NCBI RefSeq assembly: GCF_036884655.1
Contig: NC_088337.1
Coordinates: 31,974,501-32,038,500, forward strand
Reading direction: 5' to 3'
Length of the DNA: 64,000 nt
Source: Musa acuminata AAA Group
Lineage: Eukaryota > Streptophyta > Magnoliopsida > Zingiberales > Musaceae
In this document: positions 47,546-61,200 of the stretch, piece after piece
How positions within the stretch are numbered: position 1 is the first letter of the stretch
How the letters are laid out: every line of letters starts with the position of its first letter
Notes under the pieces: model-generated
What the model was told of the DNA's origin: nothing
Databases searched by the model: none
The model's input: only the letters and a program-made list of their open reading frames with translations
Position numbers and translations under genes: made by a program

Positions 47546-50500
47546 CTCCGCCAGCCCTCGCCTTCCACCCCTAATGTCCCGAGTCACCCAATGGTAATTC
47601 AGACGGAACCTATTTGGCAACTACATAGGAAACAACAGACGCAGGCTGGCAACCAAATTCCTCTCTCCCACACAAGAAGAGTGCAGTTGCTCTCCGATTT
47701 CAGTCGAGGCTCATTTTGACCGCATGAGATATCTAAAGATCCTGCGCCGCCTCAAGTCAAGGGCCAGCTGTTGGCTCTCTCCTGTATAGACATACCACCA
47801 AGTTGTTTTCTCAAGACACCAAATTCACAAACAAAAGAAAATTTTCCACTAGAACACACAGCACGCGGCCTGGGCTGCGCTCGGTTTTTTGCCCCTCACG
47901 TGATCTGCATGCCCCCCTCGGTCCCTGGTCTACTGTCGACCGCTCGCTACACGCGTCTATTTCCTTTCACGGGGGTTCGGTAGTTGACAGTGAGTGGCGT
48001 GGCCGTGCCCCGGGTCGCGGTTAAAACGTGAACCTGATCCACGCGTCGCTCCCAGCACAGCCGAGCCTTCGAACCGACTTCAATGCGCGGTTGACGCGAT
48101 TGCTTCGTTCCCCTCCCAACCGTGCAGCTTCGTAAAAGGAAGTGCTATTTGGCTGCAAGCGACATCCGTGCTACTTCCCACTCGTCGGAGCATGTCGACC
48201 TGTTAACACGGTCATGTTATTTAAAGGATTATACAGTAAGCATATTCAACAAATTGAAGGATTACTTTTCGCAGAAACGCGCACAATCCGACCGTCCATT
48301 TTTGTCATGATTTCCTGCTATGGATTGCTTATCATTTATTAAATTTTACATTTGGCTGAATCAATCAATATATTGTTTTCATGCGCAACAGCCAATGAGG
48401 TAAAAAAAAATATCTGATGGCCCAATGGAGAGAGAGAGAGAGAGAGAGAGGATGGAGATCAAGGTTCACTTGTACCCAGCAGCCCACTACCTGACACTAG
48501 AGTATCCAATCTTGATACTGTCCAGATAAGGATGCAGTACAAGTTGGCATTGCCTTAAAGGACGGATAAAACAATAAATTCGAATGTAATAACGTCACTG
48601 GAAAAGACACGGATGTTTATGAATTCTGACAAGACATGTGACATATACATATTCAAATTAATAGTTTGATGCATATAAATCTCCATATCGTAGGAACATA
48701 TAATTAGATGAATAAGTGAGCATCTTTGATGAGAAAACGTTAAAGCACATGTAAAAAAAAGATAAAATAAATCAACATAAAAATATCAATCAAATAATAA
48801 TGCTTCCTACACTAATAAAAGAATTAACCTAGCATATTTTGAATAATGAAATGTTAACTGGAGCTAAAGTCAGACTGATATTCGTGTCCAACAGATTTTG
48901 AGTACCTAAACAAGGATATAAATACCGATATCCATCTCCAACAAATTTGTGCAGATGCAATCATATCCACTTTCAGTTAATAAGAATGTTATTTGATCAT
49001 CAAGTGCAAAGTCGACTTACCTTTATTGTTCGGAATAAAGAAGAAAATTCTTGTCACAATCATCAGAAATGTTAGCAACTATGGCTGCAAGGAAAAAAGA
49101 GCCTAATAACATCATCAAAAAGATTAAAGTGTTAACCATGACAAAATGAATTATTTTGCATTATTCCTTATGGTTAGTATTAATGAAATTCAAATAACTA
49201 AATGCTTAATAAATTGGGATTTGAAGCACTTATGTGCAAACATTTCCCCCCTCTTTCTCCAGTAATCGGTTTCTTTGTAAAAATATAACCTTATATCAAG
49301 CAACCAGTCAAACCATCTAATTAAGTATAAGCTTCTTTGACATCTGAATTCCAGTAGTCAACCTTATATGTGACATAAAAAATAGTTTTCATCTTTATTA
49401 AGTGGACAATGTCATGGAGTATTACAAAGTCTGCACCGCAGCTTAAAGCATTCAAATTGGTGGTTTACCTGGAATTTGTTATTCCGAGTGGCGTTACCAA
49501 CAAAAACATCAAAATTAAAATGGCCATCATCAACAGTGCCGTCAGTTTGTCTGCTACCAAAGACTTGAACATTATTAACTGCAGCATCTACACTAAATTA
49601 ATTTGACTTCTATGTGACACCTATTAAAATGTTCCATCTAATAGGCTAGATGAAATGCCAAAGACTAGGAGTACTAGTCTCAATCCACACCAGAAGAAAC
49701 TGCCAGGACGTCCCTTTCACAAATTCATGAACCTTACAGAACCAGCTCAAACAAGCAATTGTTTCTTCAACTAGTGATATGTATACCCAGGAAACATGCA
49801 TATAAACATTCGTCACTAGTCCTAGACACAGGTTGTGGTACAAGAGAATGAATAAAAAAAGGTGTGGGAATCGACCCTATATCGACTGCAGGCACTGACA
49901 AACAAGTCGATTTAGCGGAATCCAAGCAAACTATTTGGATATATCAAAAGCTACTATTCTGGAACAAAAATTCAATTTTTCCTATTAACTAATGAATTTT
50001 CTACATAAAGAAACATGCACTACCAAGAAAAAAAACATGTCAGGGGACAAATCTTTTGGCTAATTTACACATGACCCGAGCATAATAATTTGCTTTGGCA
50101 TACATCAACTCCACATGCACTGTCGATGTAATAAATTTTATTACCTTAACAATGTAATTAGAGGATCTATTACACCACAAGTCCTCTAATTTTCAAAGTC
50201 AATTACCAACCATGTCCACTGATTAAATGCATGACAGCACAGATTTAGAAAGTCTTCAATTGTTAATTAATTTATAAGTTGCACAAAGTGTTTTTCCTTT
50301 CTACTCTGGGCTCTGAAAGTTGGTCTATAACTATAGATTCATCATAGAAAAGAAATAAAACATAATAAATCAAGGGAAAGACAAATAGCTTAATCGAGTA
50401 ACATAATGCAAGATTATGAACAGAACTAACAGCTGGGAAACAAAATCAAAACCTGTTTCCATTGAGTAGTGATATCAATTGATACCACACAGCTGACTAC

Positions 50501-53500
50501 TTTTTCTTAGGTTGACTAGTAGTATTAATTGATATCAGCTCATTTCAAACATCATATAGTTATATTGGTTTCTTCAATACCTTCAATAAGTAGAAGACTT
50601 CATGATTTTAAATAATATTCATTCTGCTAGAAGAAATTATCAATCCATGTTCCTTCAATCAACTATTTTCTTTCCACTAGCAACAATTTTTTGTAGTTCC
50701 AGTGTGCAAACACTCTTAAACACATGCACATACATATATTTAGAAATTATACACATGCATATTTGGTTTATCGTATAAAATGCATGTATTAATATGCATG
50801 TCTTCCAGTCTGTCTTTTTGGCCCCTGTTAACAAATTACAAAGATACACATGTATGCACTGAGAATCAACACTCAAGACCGTGTATGACACGGCAAGCAA
50901 GTTGCTTCAAATTCATGTTACTGCAGAAGTGTACTTCTTAAAACATATTAAGAATTAACAAACAGTGAATATGGTATCAATTTGCATAGAATTTACTACT
51001 AGATCAAGATGCTATTTTATGGCCAAAAAACCAAGCAAAAATATAAAGTACAACATGAAATTTGTTCCATACCCTTAAGGATATCACACACACATTACTG
51101 TCAGGTTTGCAACAAGTGAAGAAACTGCATTATCTTCAAATTTGACGAAGCATAAACCAAAAGGCAAATTGGTAAACAAAAGGAATACAAGAATATGGTA
51201 CACCTGTTTTTGGTTGCATAATCTTTGGTAGATGCACCCATTTGTCAGGTGTATAAATCAATATATTTTCATAGTATTGAAAGCAGCATGATGCAGATAT
51301 CCACCCACATGGACCATCAACCTCCACAGGTAAAATATTCTTTTTCAACTCAGCAAGCAAGTAGTTTCCAAGAGAAACTAGTAAGAAAAGATGGTTTTAA
51401 GTATTAGCTTCATAGGCTCCATTAATCAGACCTTCAACAAAAGAAGTAAAGAAATGCATGGACAGAGGTGTAGCCTGGATTTCATATTAAGGAGCTAAAA
51501 AATATAATGATTCCCTGGTATGTTTTTTTTTTTTAATTCCATGATGTTATGTTTCAATTGGAAAGAACAAAGACACACATATATGCGAACAAGCTGAAGA
51601 AATAAATTGAAGAGTCTAAATATAGAGGTTCTCAACCAGTTAATAATAATCGCAACAAATTTCGCTAAACCAACTACATGCCACCAAAATACCTCAAACC
51701 ATGACATGAAAGCTTTGGCTAAATTGTCAGCTACATGAAAATTTCACAATGCTATATCACCCAATGTAACAACTTATCATGTACTTTCTCACTGTTCCTA
51801 TTGAACTCGATTTGGTGATCTTTTTGTGGTGTATATTGTATGATTTACATAATGTTCATTAGTGGCGGACCACAATATCTTTATTGTCTATTTCTCAACC
51901 GCTTCAAGAGGCGTTTATTCCCCCCACTCGATTGTATCTCCAATTTCATGAACATGATTGACTTGTACCATCCTGATAAAGGACGACTATATCACTAAAA
52001 CAAGTATATTCATGCATTTACGAGACCAGTGCAAGCAGATAATGCAGATACTTTTTCTTTCTGTGGATCCCAGTTCCTCTTAATTATCCAATCCTTAGTC
52101 CTTCAAAATTTTCCTTAGCTAATTCCTTTTAGTTCTAGGGTTTGCTATTTAATCAAGATCTTCTTAAACTTCACTCGTAGCCAATGAACAACAACACAAG
52201 TTTTGTTCGTCTCTAGATTAGTTTGTTTCCATGGTCGTTTTTCCTAATGCGAGATACTAGCCCTCAATCATCTCAATTACTTCTCAACACATAACAAATC
52301 ATTTCTTGCCTACGTATTTACAAAGCATGATCCCCCATTCCCCCTCCTTGTTACCAAGAAATTTTTAGGCCTTACGTGAAACAACCGGCAAATCTTCACG
52401 ACAACAAGTACACAGACAAAAGAGATGAGCATAAAGCGTGTGTGATTGCGGTACCTTCTTCATGCTTCCCATTTCTCTGTGGCATTCAGTACAACATCTT
52501 CTAATCATGGTCAAGTTTAATAATGCCCTAGATTTCTTTGGAGCCATAAGATCGAACCAGAAAACATGTATCCATCCATCACAAGTTTCATAGGATCAAT
52601 TAGTACCGACAGATCTGACAAAGGCTAAAGAGGCGAGACCAAAATAGAAGTAAACGGAAGCGGGGACTAGATGAATCAAACCCTTGTCAACGAGAAACCA
52701 GCGATGCATCCGGAACTCGAGCATAAATAGAACAAGAAAGAAAGAAAGAAAGGAAGGGAAGAGGATCCACGAGGAGGTCGACAACGGAGCAGGGGGTCTG
52801 AGGCAGACTCAAGTCTCAGAGGCGCCGGCAACTTGGATCGGAGGACTCGATGATCGCGACGATGGAGGCGAAAGGGGAGGAAAGGCGGGACGGAGAGCGA
52901 GAAATATGGACTTCGCTGACGATGGCCCGGTCCACACGATCCTTAGAACGATTCCATCTTGAACCAAACCGTCTGGGCTAACTACCACTTGATCTTTTGG
53001 ACCGGGTTCAAACGAGGCTGAAATTTCTAAATATATGTATTGTGACTACTAACAGTATGATTGATTCGCATATATCTTATTGATGACCGGAATTTCAACT
53101 TTACCATCGTACTTATATATGAAAATAATTATATTGTTGGTATTATATATATATATATATATATAGAGTTTTATTGTTCCAATCCATTAGATTACAACCC
53201 TTTTTTTAATTCATTTTTATCGAATAAATTATTTGGTTTAGAATTACAAAGCCGTTGTTGGCTCAGAAATAAAGCGTCAAAGAAGATGAGGAAGCAAAAC
53301 TGCACAAGCCATTTTGTTGCACTTGAATTATTATTCCACAAGTTGTCTGGAGTACAATCAAAAGGGTGGGAGGATCCACAGACAAATTGACTACTTAACA
53401 CACATTACCACAGAAAAATAACAAAGGTGCAAGAGATGCATACATACGTGTAGTCACACTTGCAAACACAACTACGACAAAAAGAAGAAACCCTTCTCGC

Positions 53501-53593
53501 TCGGAACCTGACAATCGCCGCTGTGGTCATCGGGACATGCAGCTTTCCTTGGTCACGAGAGAGGGGGAGAGAGAGCGTCCGGAAGCTACTTGC
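47546..53593. other. Intergenic region between TPR and laccase genes
   Basis: 47546-48200 is GC-richer and probably holds the TPR gene promoter. 48400-52300 is AT-rich with no recognised gene or repeat apart from (GA)n at 48432-48450. 52365-52960 looks on the minus strand like a transcribed CT-rich leader followed by a short frame (MAPKKSRALLNL, start 52547), but no further exons were found. 53061-53590 holds (TA)n near 53146-53164 and the laccase 3' flank. Confidence 0.5.
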
Positions 53594-55938
53594 CTAACAA
53601 GCTGGAAGATCCTTGGGGGGTGGCTGAAGGGACTCGTTTGGTCCTTTGCCATCTTCCACGACGAACGCCATTTTAAGCCCCCATGTCGTGTGCACCTCGA
53701 AATGACAGTGCAGAAACCAAACACCTGCATCGACGCACCCGGTGGTCATGGAGCGTGTCCAATGTTCTCACGGAGTAGAGAGGAAGAGAGGAGGAGCAAT
53801 GGTGTGAAATACCTGGGTTATCCGCCCTGAATCTTATGGCGGTCCATCCGGCGGCGGGAACGGCCATGGTGTTCCTCTCGATGGGGTCGACGAGATTGAA
53901 CTTGGAGGGAGATGTTGCGGGGTCATAATTGCCGACGCCCCTTCCGACCACGAAGAAGTTGTAGCCATGTAGATGGATGGGGTGGCTCTCCGGTCCTATG
54001 ATTCCGGTGTCCTGGAGAACGAGTTGCACCGATGCGTTATAAGGAAGGCGATAGAGCCTCGTGCCGTTCATGGTCTGCGTGTTGTTGGGGCCACTACCCG
54101 TGTAGTTGAAGGCTATGAGCGGCTGCCCGGGGAAGTCATTGGTGAACACCCCACTCATGTTGAAGTAATGCGCCTGGAGGAGCGCCGTCGTGGGCATCAT
54201 GAAGGTCACGTTGTTCATGGCCGCCACCACCCGGCTCCCATTGGTACAGGCGGGGCACGGGTTCACTCCGAGACCCACGGTGAAGAGAAGAGAGTGATCC
54301 ACGGTGGACGGCACATTCGCAGGATACTGCTTCGAGTTCAGGCTGCGGAGGGAGTCGATGAATTGGGACGCCAAGGAGGTGGAGTTCCGAGGAGGAAGCT
54401 TGGTGGTGGCGATGGCAGACGTAGAGACAGCGTCGGTGTACTGCACCGTGGCCGTCCCCGTGCTGTTATCCACCGCGACGAGCGGCGAGTCCATGAAGGG
54501 GGAGGCGGTGACCAGGTATCTGCCGGCGCCTTGGTCGGCGGTGAGGAGGACGTTGGTGGTCTGGCCAGGGGCGATGAGCAGGGTGTCGATCGTGAAGGGC
54601 TTGGTGTAGGTGGCGTCCACTTCGACCACGGTCATCAGATGGCCGGCGACCTTGAAGAAGAGGTCGTCATTGAGTGCCGCGTTGATGATCCGGAGCAGAT
54701 ACGTCTTGCCTTGGTCCACTCGCAACGTGAACCCATCTGCGGACACGGAAAGTTTAGCATGATCAGACCTTGACGCCTCGAGGCATGCATTCATCTGTTC
54801 AAACTACGATGGTTCGCATATCACCTCGTGCGGAAGAAGCACAACCGGAGACAGGCCCCGCGTGGCCATTGATGGTGTGGGCATCGGACACATTGGGAGC
54901 GAAACCTGACTGCAGAGCTTCGTTTATGACGGCTTCAACGTCCGATTTCCACCACTCCGCTGAGATCAAGTTCAAGCAGCAAGTTAACGTCTGCATCACG
55001 TAAATATGAAGCACCGAGTCAGAGTTCAACCGATACCCATGATGAGGACGACTTCTTTGTGAGGCGCGGGGAAGGGATAGGGAACGCCGCGTTTGGGGAG
55101 GATGACGATGGCGCCATGGACCGTAGCTCTCTGCCACATGATGTGGGCGTGCCACAGCAGCGTGCCGCGCTGGCCCGTGAGGGTGAAGTTGTACGCGTAG
55201 TTCTGGCCCGGCTGGATCGGACACTGCGTTACATAGGCTGGGCCGTCAGCCCAGCCCGTCGTGAGCTGCCTAACCCCGTGCCTGCGAACAAAAACAGTGA
55301 GAGCGTTCGACGGAGAGGAAGCGGGAAGCATTTCGTCGAACACACAACGGCATTAGGAAGGAGAGAGAGGAAGGAGAAGACAGGAAAGTCGGTACGGTTT
55401 GCTTAAACGGTGCGCAACGCAGCTAAAAAGGGAAGTTCATGTCAGGCGTTTGGTGAAGTGAGTTGGTGAGAGCTCGTTGGAAGGGATGGAGACGGCTCAC
55501 CAGTGGATGGTAACGTTTTCCTGGACGTGGTTGGCGACCTTGACGACCACCGTGTCGCCTTCTCTCGCGTACAGAGTTGGCCCAGGGAATCGGCCGTTCA
55601 CGGTGATGATGGACTTGGGGGAGCAGAGCCGGGTGAAGTTCTTAGCCACCACCTGCGTAGAAGCCGGACATCCATATATAAATGTAGATTATACGTTTGA
55701 TAGATTATGGACCAACACGCGTTTGTATGTCCATACGGTTAAGTACTGCTTGTTTTGGTCTCCATGAACGGAATCCAACTCAAACGCAACCGAGTCCTGT
55801 TCCTGAATGAAATCAATGCCGGCGCGTTCAGAAGGAGATCATACTCACATTGAACTTGTAGTGTCGAGTCCTTCCCTGGGTCAGCAATGGGAGCAGGAAG
55901 AACACCAAGATGAGAGCCCGCCATGAACAAGGCTCCAT
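53594..55938 (-). CDS. LAC: Laccase (multicopper oxidase)
   Basis: Secreted blue copper enzyme that oxidises phenolics such as monolignols with reduction of oxygen to water in the cell wall. Six minus-strand exons: 55938-55849, 55652-55501, 55281-55037, 54959-54825, 54736-53813 and 53724-53594. GT-AG junctions and phases agree, 558 residues, usual family length. The N terminus ([14 protein letters not shown]) is a signal peptide. Copper-site motifs are all present: HWHG near 79-82 (split across exons 2 and 3), WHAH near 122-125, HPIHLHG near 455 and HCHFEVH near 519-525, followed by TTWGL, with Leu at the usual axial position of the type 1 site. Several N-glycosylation sequons (NVTF, NMSG, NYTG, NNTQ) are visible. 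A (GA)n tract on the coding strand (55952-55976) lies just upstream of the ATG. Which plant laccase subgroup it belongs to is not decided. Confidence 0.95.
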
Positions 55939-58039
55939 TCTGCTGCTTCTTTCTCTCTCTCTCTCTCTCTCTCTCTACCGAGAAGGTTGGGTTTGTGTGC
56001 ATGGAACGACCAGGCAAACGCAAGCCTATAAAGGGATTCGGGATTGTAGATGCCATGTCGTTTTTAATTTTAGGTGGAGGAGCCTTGATCGACAAGGTTT
56101 TGGTGGGATAACCACAGACTACATCTAGATTTCTTGAATCCCACATAAAGTTCACATACACATCTCTCTCCAGAGATATATTACTTCTGGAATCGACTTC
56201 ATCGCAGCGGCAGGTCTTTTTCCATCGGACACTCTCATAGATGAACAAAAAAGTGGGTCTTTTGCCAAATAGACACAGAATATTTTCCAAGGACGCTTCT
56301 TGTCATTTATGGTTTCTTGCCAATGGAAGTAGTCGAGTACTACAGCCAAGTACGTGTGTAATCCTGTATAATGACCATGAGAGGATGCCACAAATGAACG
56401 TAGGAATATGAAGTCCCGTAAGGAGGGCAATCTATCTGTTAAAGAGAGATGATAGATGGAGATTAAGCTTTGTCGCCATTAATAATAGCTTCTTCGCAAC
56501 CAGGGGAAGCGTCAACTCGCATGGTGTACACCTCGAAACGTGTTGAGCGAAGAAGAAAAGGTGAAGCTGTGGCGTGCTATTTGACGCACGAGAATGGGGG
56601 TGAAATCACAGTCATCTCGTCAGCTGATTTGCCATGCGTTCGAGGCAGTGCTCATCCGCAAGTGACATCTAACCTTTCAAGACATGGATGGGGCAATACT
56701 TTTGTCGGCTACATAAAAATGATAACAATTCCCTTCTAAACGGTATTAACTTCAGCATACTCTTTGGGAACGAGAAGAGGCTCTCTCTTGTCTCATGTTG
56801 GAGTCCTAAAGCCACTTCTTGCAGGGATGCAAACACATTACATAAACGCCCTCAATTCAACCTCTCATCCGCACACATCATATCTCGGTTTGGATGAACA
56901 TTATCTTAATCCAATATAGGTCCGATTAAGTATATATTTTTATCATATTAAATGATGTACATAAGATCTATCATATCGATTGGTGCAATGCATTAACAAA
57001 CACAAATGGAGATGATTAATGCTTTTTTTTTGACATATTTGGTAGGTATAGTTAATTTATAGGTTGAGATTTACAAGAGGACGAGACACATCGTTTTGTT
57101 AAGAGATTATAGCCTTTTAAAACTTGTGTCATGTCTTTATTGGAGAGCATACAATTGATATGAGATGTGTCAAGGTTTCTTAGATTATATCATCTCGAGA
57201 CAGATTAAGATCATGTGAATCAACCTATTAGACACTTTGGTATACAAAGACGTTGAATCGTTTTGTTTGAAAGAGTTGATGTAGTAAGGTTTCAATCTTG
57301 TTTTTATCTAAAATATACTCCCATATCAATATCAAAATTTATTTTTTTTTCTTTAATTTTGAAGATATATTAATCTCTCTTTAATGTTTTCAATGTTAGG
57401 GTGATATGCTTTTAGTGAACAAAATGAGGAAGGCGGAGGGCTAAATGTGCCAATATAGGTTGTGGATCGTGCACTAACTCCACCTCGGGATGTTAATTGT
57501 TACTTCATCATCTGGTACTATATTTATGATCCATGGCATTGGTTAAGCGAGACCATATTAATTTTAACATGATTAATATGAAACAAATTGGTATTACGGG
57601 AAAAAGGGAGAATGGAAAAAATTGAAATGTACAGTATGAGAACTGCAAAATTAATTATAGTTGCTTCAAAAAGGAAAATAATGTATATAGTAAAAAAAGA
57701 AAGAAGGGGAAATGGAACTTAATGTCATGAACTTGAAATGATAATGGATAAGATGCATGGGATCTTTTATTCAAAGTCTATTCAATCAGTGGGTTAATGC
57801 AATAATGTTTCATTTCTTCTTCCTGTAGCTTCAAATTTTGTTCTTTTCTTGTTGTTCCTGTAAGTAGGATTGAGTTAGAGATCATGTTGAGAGTTTTGGG
57901 CCACAAAGGTGGTGCTTAGGAACATATACATTACTGCAAAAACAAAGCAGCAGGAGAGATTGTTGTTTGCTAAGATTCCAAGCAAAATCTAAATGACTTT
58001 CATTAGATTGCAAAAATAGTGGAACCATTGCATGGCAGA
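55939..58039. other. Laccase upstream region and intergenic DNA
   Basis: 55939-56500 is the promoter side of the laccase gene and starts with a (CT)n run (55952-55976). 56500-58039 is mostly AT-rich with no recognisable gene. It ends at the Tat-derived element. Confidence 0.55.
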
Positions 58040-58659
58040 TGATAGGGATAATAATGGCGACATGACGTGTCACGACGTCGGCCTCACCTGGGCGCCGCTC
58101 TGTCCGAGGAGGAGGGCAATAATACTGACTCAACATGCGCTGATGTCATCCGCTCTCAGACAACGACTTCATCGTTGTCTGACCCCGCGCGCTTGACCAA
58201 GGCAGAGGAGGACGACGATCGAAGCTCGCCCATACTCCGCGGCAGTTCGGTTCCCCACGCAACGTCAATGGCAATGTCAGATGCCATCAGAGGTACGATC
58301 TTGCCTCCCGCAGGCAGGCACATCAGGTAACACTAAACCGCCCTATAAATACCCTCGAGTTCTAAACTAAAGGGGGGGACACTTCTTGACTAAGAAAAAC
58401 TCCTTTCACATCATCTAACTTAATCGTCGGAGGGGTCGGGCCAAGCTTCCGACCCGACCTGTGTGCAGGAACAAGGGCGAGGTTGCACCTTCCCAACGCC
58501 GCGGCGAGGCTTCACTCCCCCACGCTACATCCCACCCGGACCATCGCAACCGGCCACCACAGCTGACCCGAGGAACGCCGCGAAAGATCCCCGCGCATTC
58601 GGACCCGAACCAAGCCGTGTCGGCCCCGAGGCCACGACATACAGTTGTTTCCCGCAACA
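58040..58659 (+). repeat. 5' LTR of the deleted Tat-type element
   Basis: 620 bp, TGATAGGGATAAT...CCCGCAACA, with TATAAAT at 58344-58350. Its U5-side words (GGAGGGGTCGGG, CCGACCCGACCTG) resemble those of the intact element's LTR. Confidence 0.9.
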
Positions 58660-58685
58660 TTTTGGCGCTAGAAGGAGGGCCCCGA

Positions 58686-59820
58686 ATGTCGAGTGATCAG
58701 CAGATCCACTCTGGCGAACCCGCAGCCATGGGGTTGCGTCCGAGCGACACCCCAGAGGAACATCCCCTACGTGATGAACCCCGAGACGAACGCCCTACCA
58801 CGACATCAGAGTGGCACTAGCGGCTGTTCAACGACCCGGGTTTGTCGCCACCCGATGCCCCCGTTGGCCCGTCGCCTGTTTCGCCCGAAGTCTTCCTCGA
58901 CCTCGCTCGTCAAGTCTGAGCACTGGCGGGCGTGGTGCAGACTATCATCCCACTCGTCTCCCAGCCGACGCCCCCACATGTAACCCAGCCTCTGCAACAG
59001 TGAGAGCCCCCTACCCGGACTCATGCACCACCTCCCGAGCTCCCTACTTCGCCTCGAAACCGAACCGCCCGGCCCGGGAACCGAGAGACGAAAGACACGT
59101 CGAGTCGCCCAGAGCCTGAGGTGCTATCCACGGACTCGACGAACGCCCTACGAGCCCAGTTGCGCCTCGTTAGTCAATGCCTCGACGAAGTGCAACAGGA
59201 GGTTCGCAGGTCAAAAGGAGAGCACGGAGCGGACGGACACCAAGGGTCCCCGTTCGCACCCGAAATACAAGATCAAGTGATTCCACCACACTTTCGGCTC
59301 CCTTCGCTGGACGCCTATGACGGCGCCACTGACCTCGCGGACCACTTAGCCGCGTTTCGCGCCCAAATGGCGCTATATGTGGCTTCTGACGCCTTGATGT
59401 GCAGGGTGTTCCCAATGACCTTGAGGGGGCCGGCCCGCGCATGGTACAACGGCCTGAAGACCGGGACCATCACTTCCTTCGACCAGCTCGCCAGGGACTT
59501 TGAGCTCAGCTTCCTAGCCTACGCCCGACCGAAGCCGTCCATGGCGTTACTCCTCGGACTCAACCAAAAGGAGGACGAGCCCCTCTCCCTTTTTGTGAAC
59601 CGTTTTACGACGCAGATCCGAGGGCTCTCGGACGCTCACCCCTCTCTGTTGGTGCAGGCATTCATGAAAGGCCTGCGACCTTCCAGATTCCTCTGGTCCC
59701 TCGCGGAGCGACCTCCCACTACGGTGCTAGAGATGCTCCAGTAGGCTAACCGGTACATCGCGGCCGAGGCCTGGGCGCCCGAGACGAGAAGGGACGACTT
59801 CCGACCACAGGCTCCATAAG
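58686..59820 (+). pseudogene. gag pseudogene of the deleted Tat-type element
   Basis: Starts MSSDQQ at 58686, collinear with the gag of the intact element (MSSDPQ, 27248). One frame runs through [31 protein letters not shown] and [20 protein letters not shown] but has stops at 58818 (TAG), 58917 (TGA), 59001 (TGA) and 59742 (TAG). Each is explained by a C to T or G to A change from the related codon (Trp, Arg, probably Arg, Gln). The zinc-knuckle part and everything after are lost past about 59820. Confidence 0.88.
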
Positions 59821-60068
59821 AGAGGCTAAGCACTCGCGGTGGCCACCCGACATAGTCCCTGGAAAAGAAGTCTAAGCCTTGCCTCAGCCTCTTCCGAGCG
59901 AAGGTTCAGCCTCTACCTGGCTACCTCCCGGCTCAAGGTTAGCCCCGGCTTAAACCCTTCTAAACCCACACAACTCGGCCGAAGATTGTCGAGTCCCCCC
60001 TCAGGGCAACCTGTCGCCCGAGAGACACCTCTCGGTCTGATGCCCGAGACACACCTGCGCGGCCAGCC

Positions 60069-60430
60069 CGCTTGTGTCGTACTCCTCGACGCCATCTTCT
60101 CGAGACACGCCTCAGAGCGACCTACCCACCTAAGCAGTGTCCCTCGGTCGTAGCCTGCCTGCGCCGAGCTTCTCGGCCAAACACTGTCGAGTTCATCTTA
60201 GAGCGGCCTGCACGCCTGAGCGGTGTCCCTCGGTGCAGCCTGCCTGCGCCGAGCTTCTCGACCATACACCGTCGAGGTCACGTCAGAGCGGCCTGCACGC
60301 CTGAGCGGTGTCCCTCAGTGCAGCCTGCCTGCCCCGAGCTTCTCGACCATACACTGCCGAGTTCACCTCAGAGCGGCTTGCCTGTCTAAGTGGTGTCCCT
60401 CGACCGCAGCCTACTTACGCTGAGCCCCCC
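60069..60430. repeat. 85-bp tandem repeat in the deleted Tat-type element
   Basis: CCTGCCTGC(G/C)CCGAGCTTCTCG recurs at 60154, 60239 and 60324 with an exact 85-bp period, with partial units on both sides. It occupies the gap where pol should be. I see no counterpart in the intact element. Confidence 0.85.
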
Positions 60431-60440
60431 TATCGCAGTA

Positions 60441-60519
60441 ACCGACGCACACTTGAAAGCCCTCTCTTATAAAAGAGCGGCCGCAAGGGTCTACAACCGG
60501 AAGGTACGACCTCGACCCA
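60441..60519 (+). pseudogene. Remnant of the integrase C terminus
   Basis: A short frame reads [20 protein letters not shown], matching [19 protein letters not shown] near 32317-32375 in the intact element. It marks the right edge of the internal pol deletion. Confidence 0.8.
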
Positions 60520-60529
60520 ACGCGGCCAG

Positions 60530-61200
60530 CCCGCTTGCGTCGTGCTCCTCAGCCACTTTGTTCCCGAGACACACCTGCGCGGTCGGCCCGCCTGCGTCGT
60601 GCTACTCGGCCGCATGACCCTCGCGACCACACCTGCGCGGTCTGCCCGCCTGCGTCATGCTACTCGGCCGCATGACCCTCGCGACCACGCTTGCGCGGTC
60701 TGCCCGCTTGCGTCGTGATCCTCGACCGCATAATGCCCGAGACCACACCTGCGCGGCCAGCCCGCCTGCGTTGTGCTCCTTGGCCCCATGTTCCCGAGAC
60801 ACACCTGCGCGGTCGGCCCGCCTACGTCGTGCTCCTCGGCCACTTTGATCCCGAGACACACCCGCGCGGCCAGCCCGCCTGCGTCACGCTACTTGGTTGC
60901 ATGATCCTCGCGACCATGCCTACGCAGTCTGCCCGCCTGCGTCGTGATCGTCGGCCGCATGATGCTCGAGACCACACCTGCACGGATAGCCCGCTTGCGT
61001 CATGCTCCTTGGCTCCCTGTTCCCGAGACATACCTGCGCGGCCAGCCCGCCTGCGTCGTGCTCCTCGGCTCCATGCTTGCCGAAGCCACGGATGCGCGGC
61101 CAGTCCGCCTGCGTCGTGCTCCTCGGCTCCATGCTTGCCGAAGCCACGCATGCGTGGCCAGTCCGCCTGCGTCGTGCTCCTCGGCTCTATGCTCCCGCTT
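60530..61200. repeat. Diverged minisatellite before the 3' LTR
   Basis: About ten or more units of roughly 55-65 bp built on CGCGGCCAGCCCGCCTGCG, CGTGCTCCTCGGC and CCGAGAC words. Units vary in length and order. The same words make up the 61-bp array in the intact element, so the array is an ancestral part of this element group. Confidence 0.85.

Noticed and set aside
46658..47719. 353-codon plus-strand frame
   Set aside because: It is the antisense of the GC-rich first exon of the TPR gene and has no domain or family words of its own.
53973..54773. 266-codon plus-strand frame
   Set aside because: Antisense shadow of the large laccase exon; composition rich in Gly, Arg, Val and Glu is what the reverse strand of that exon gives.
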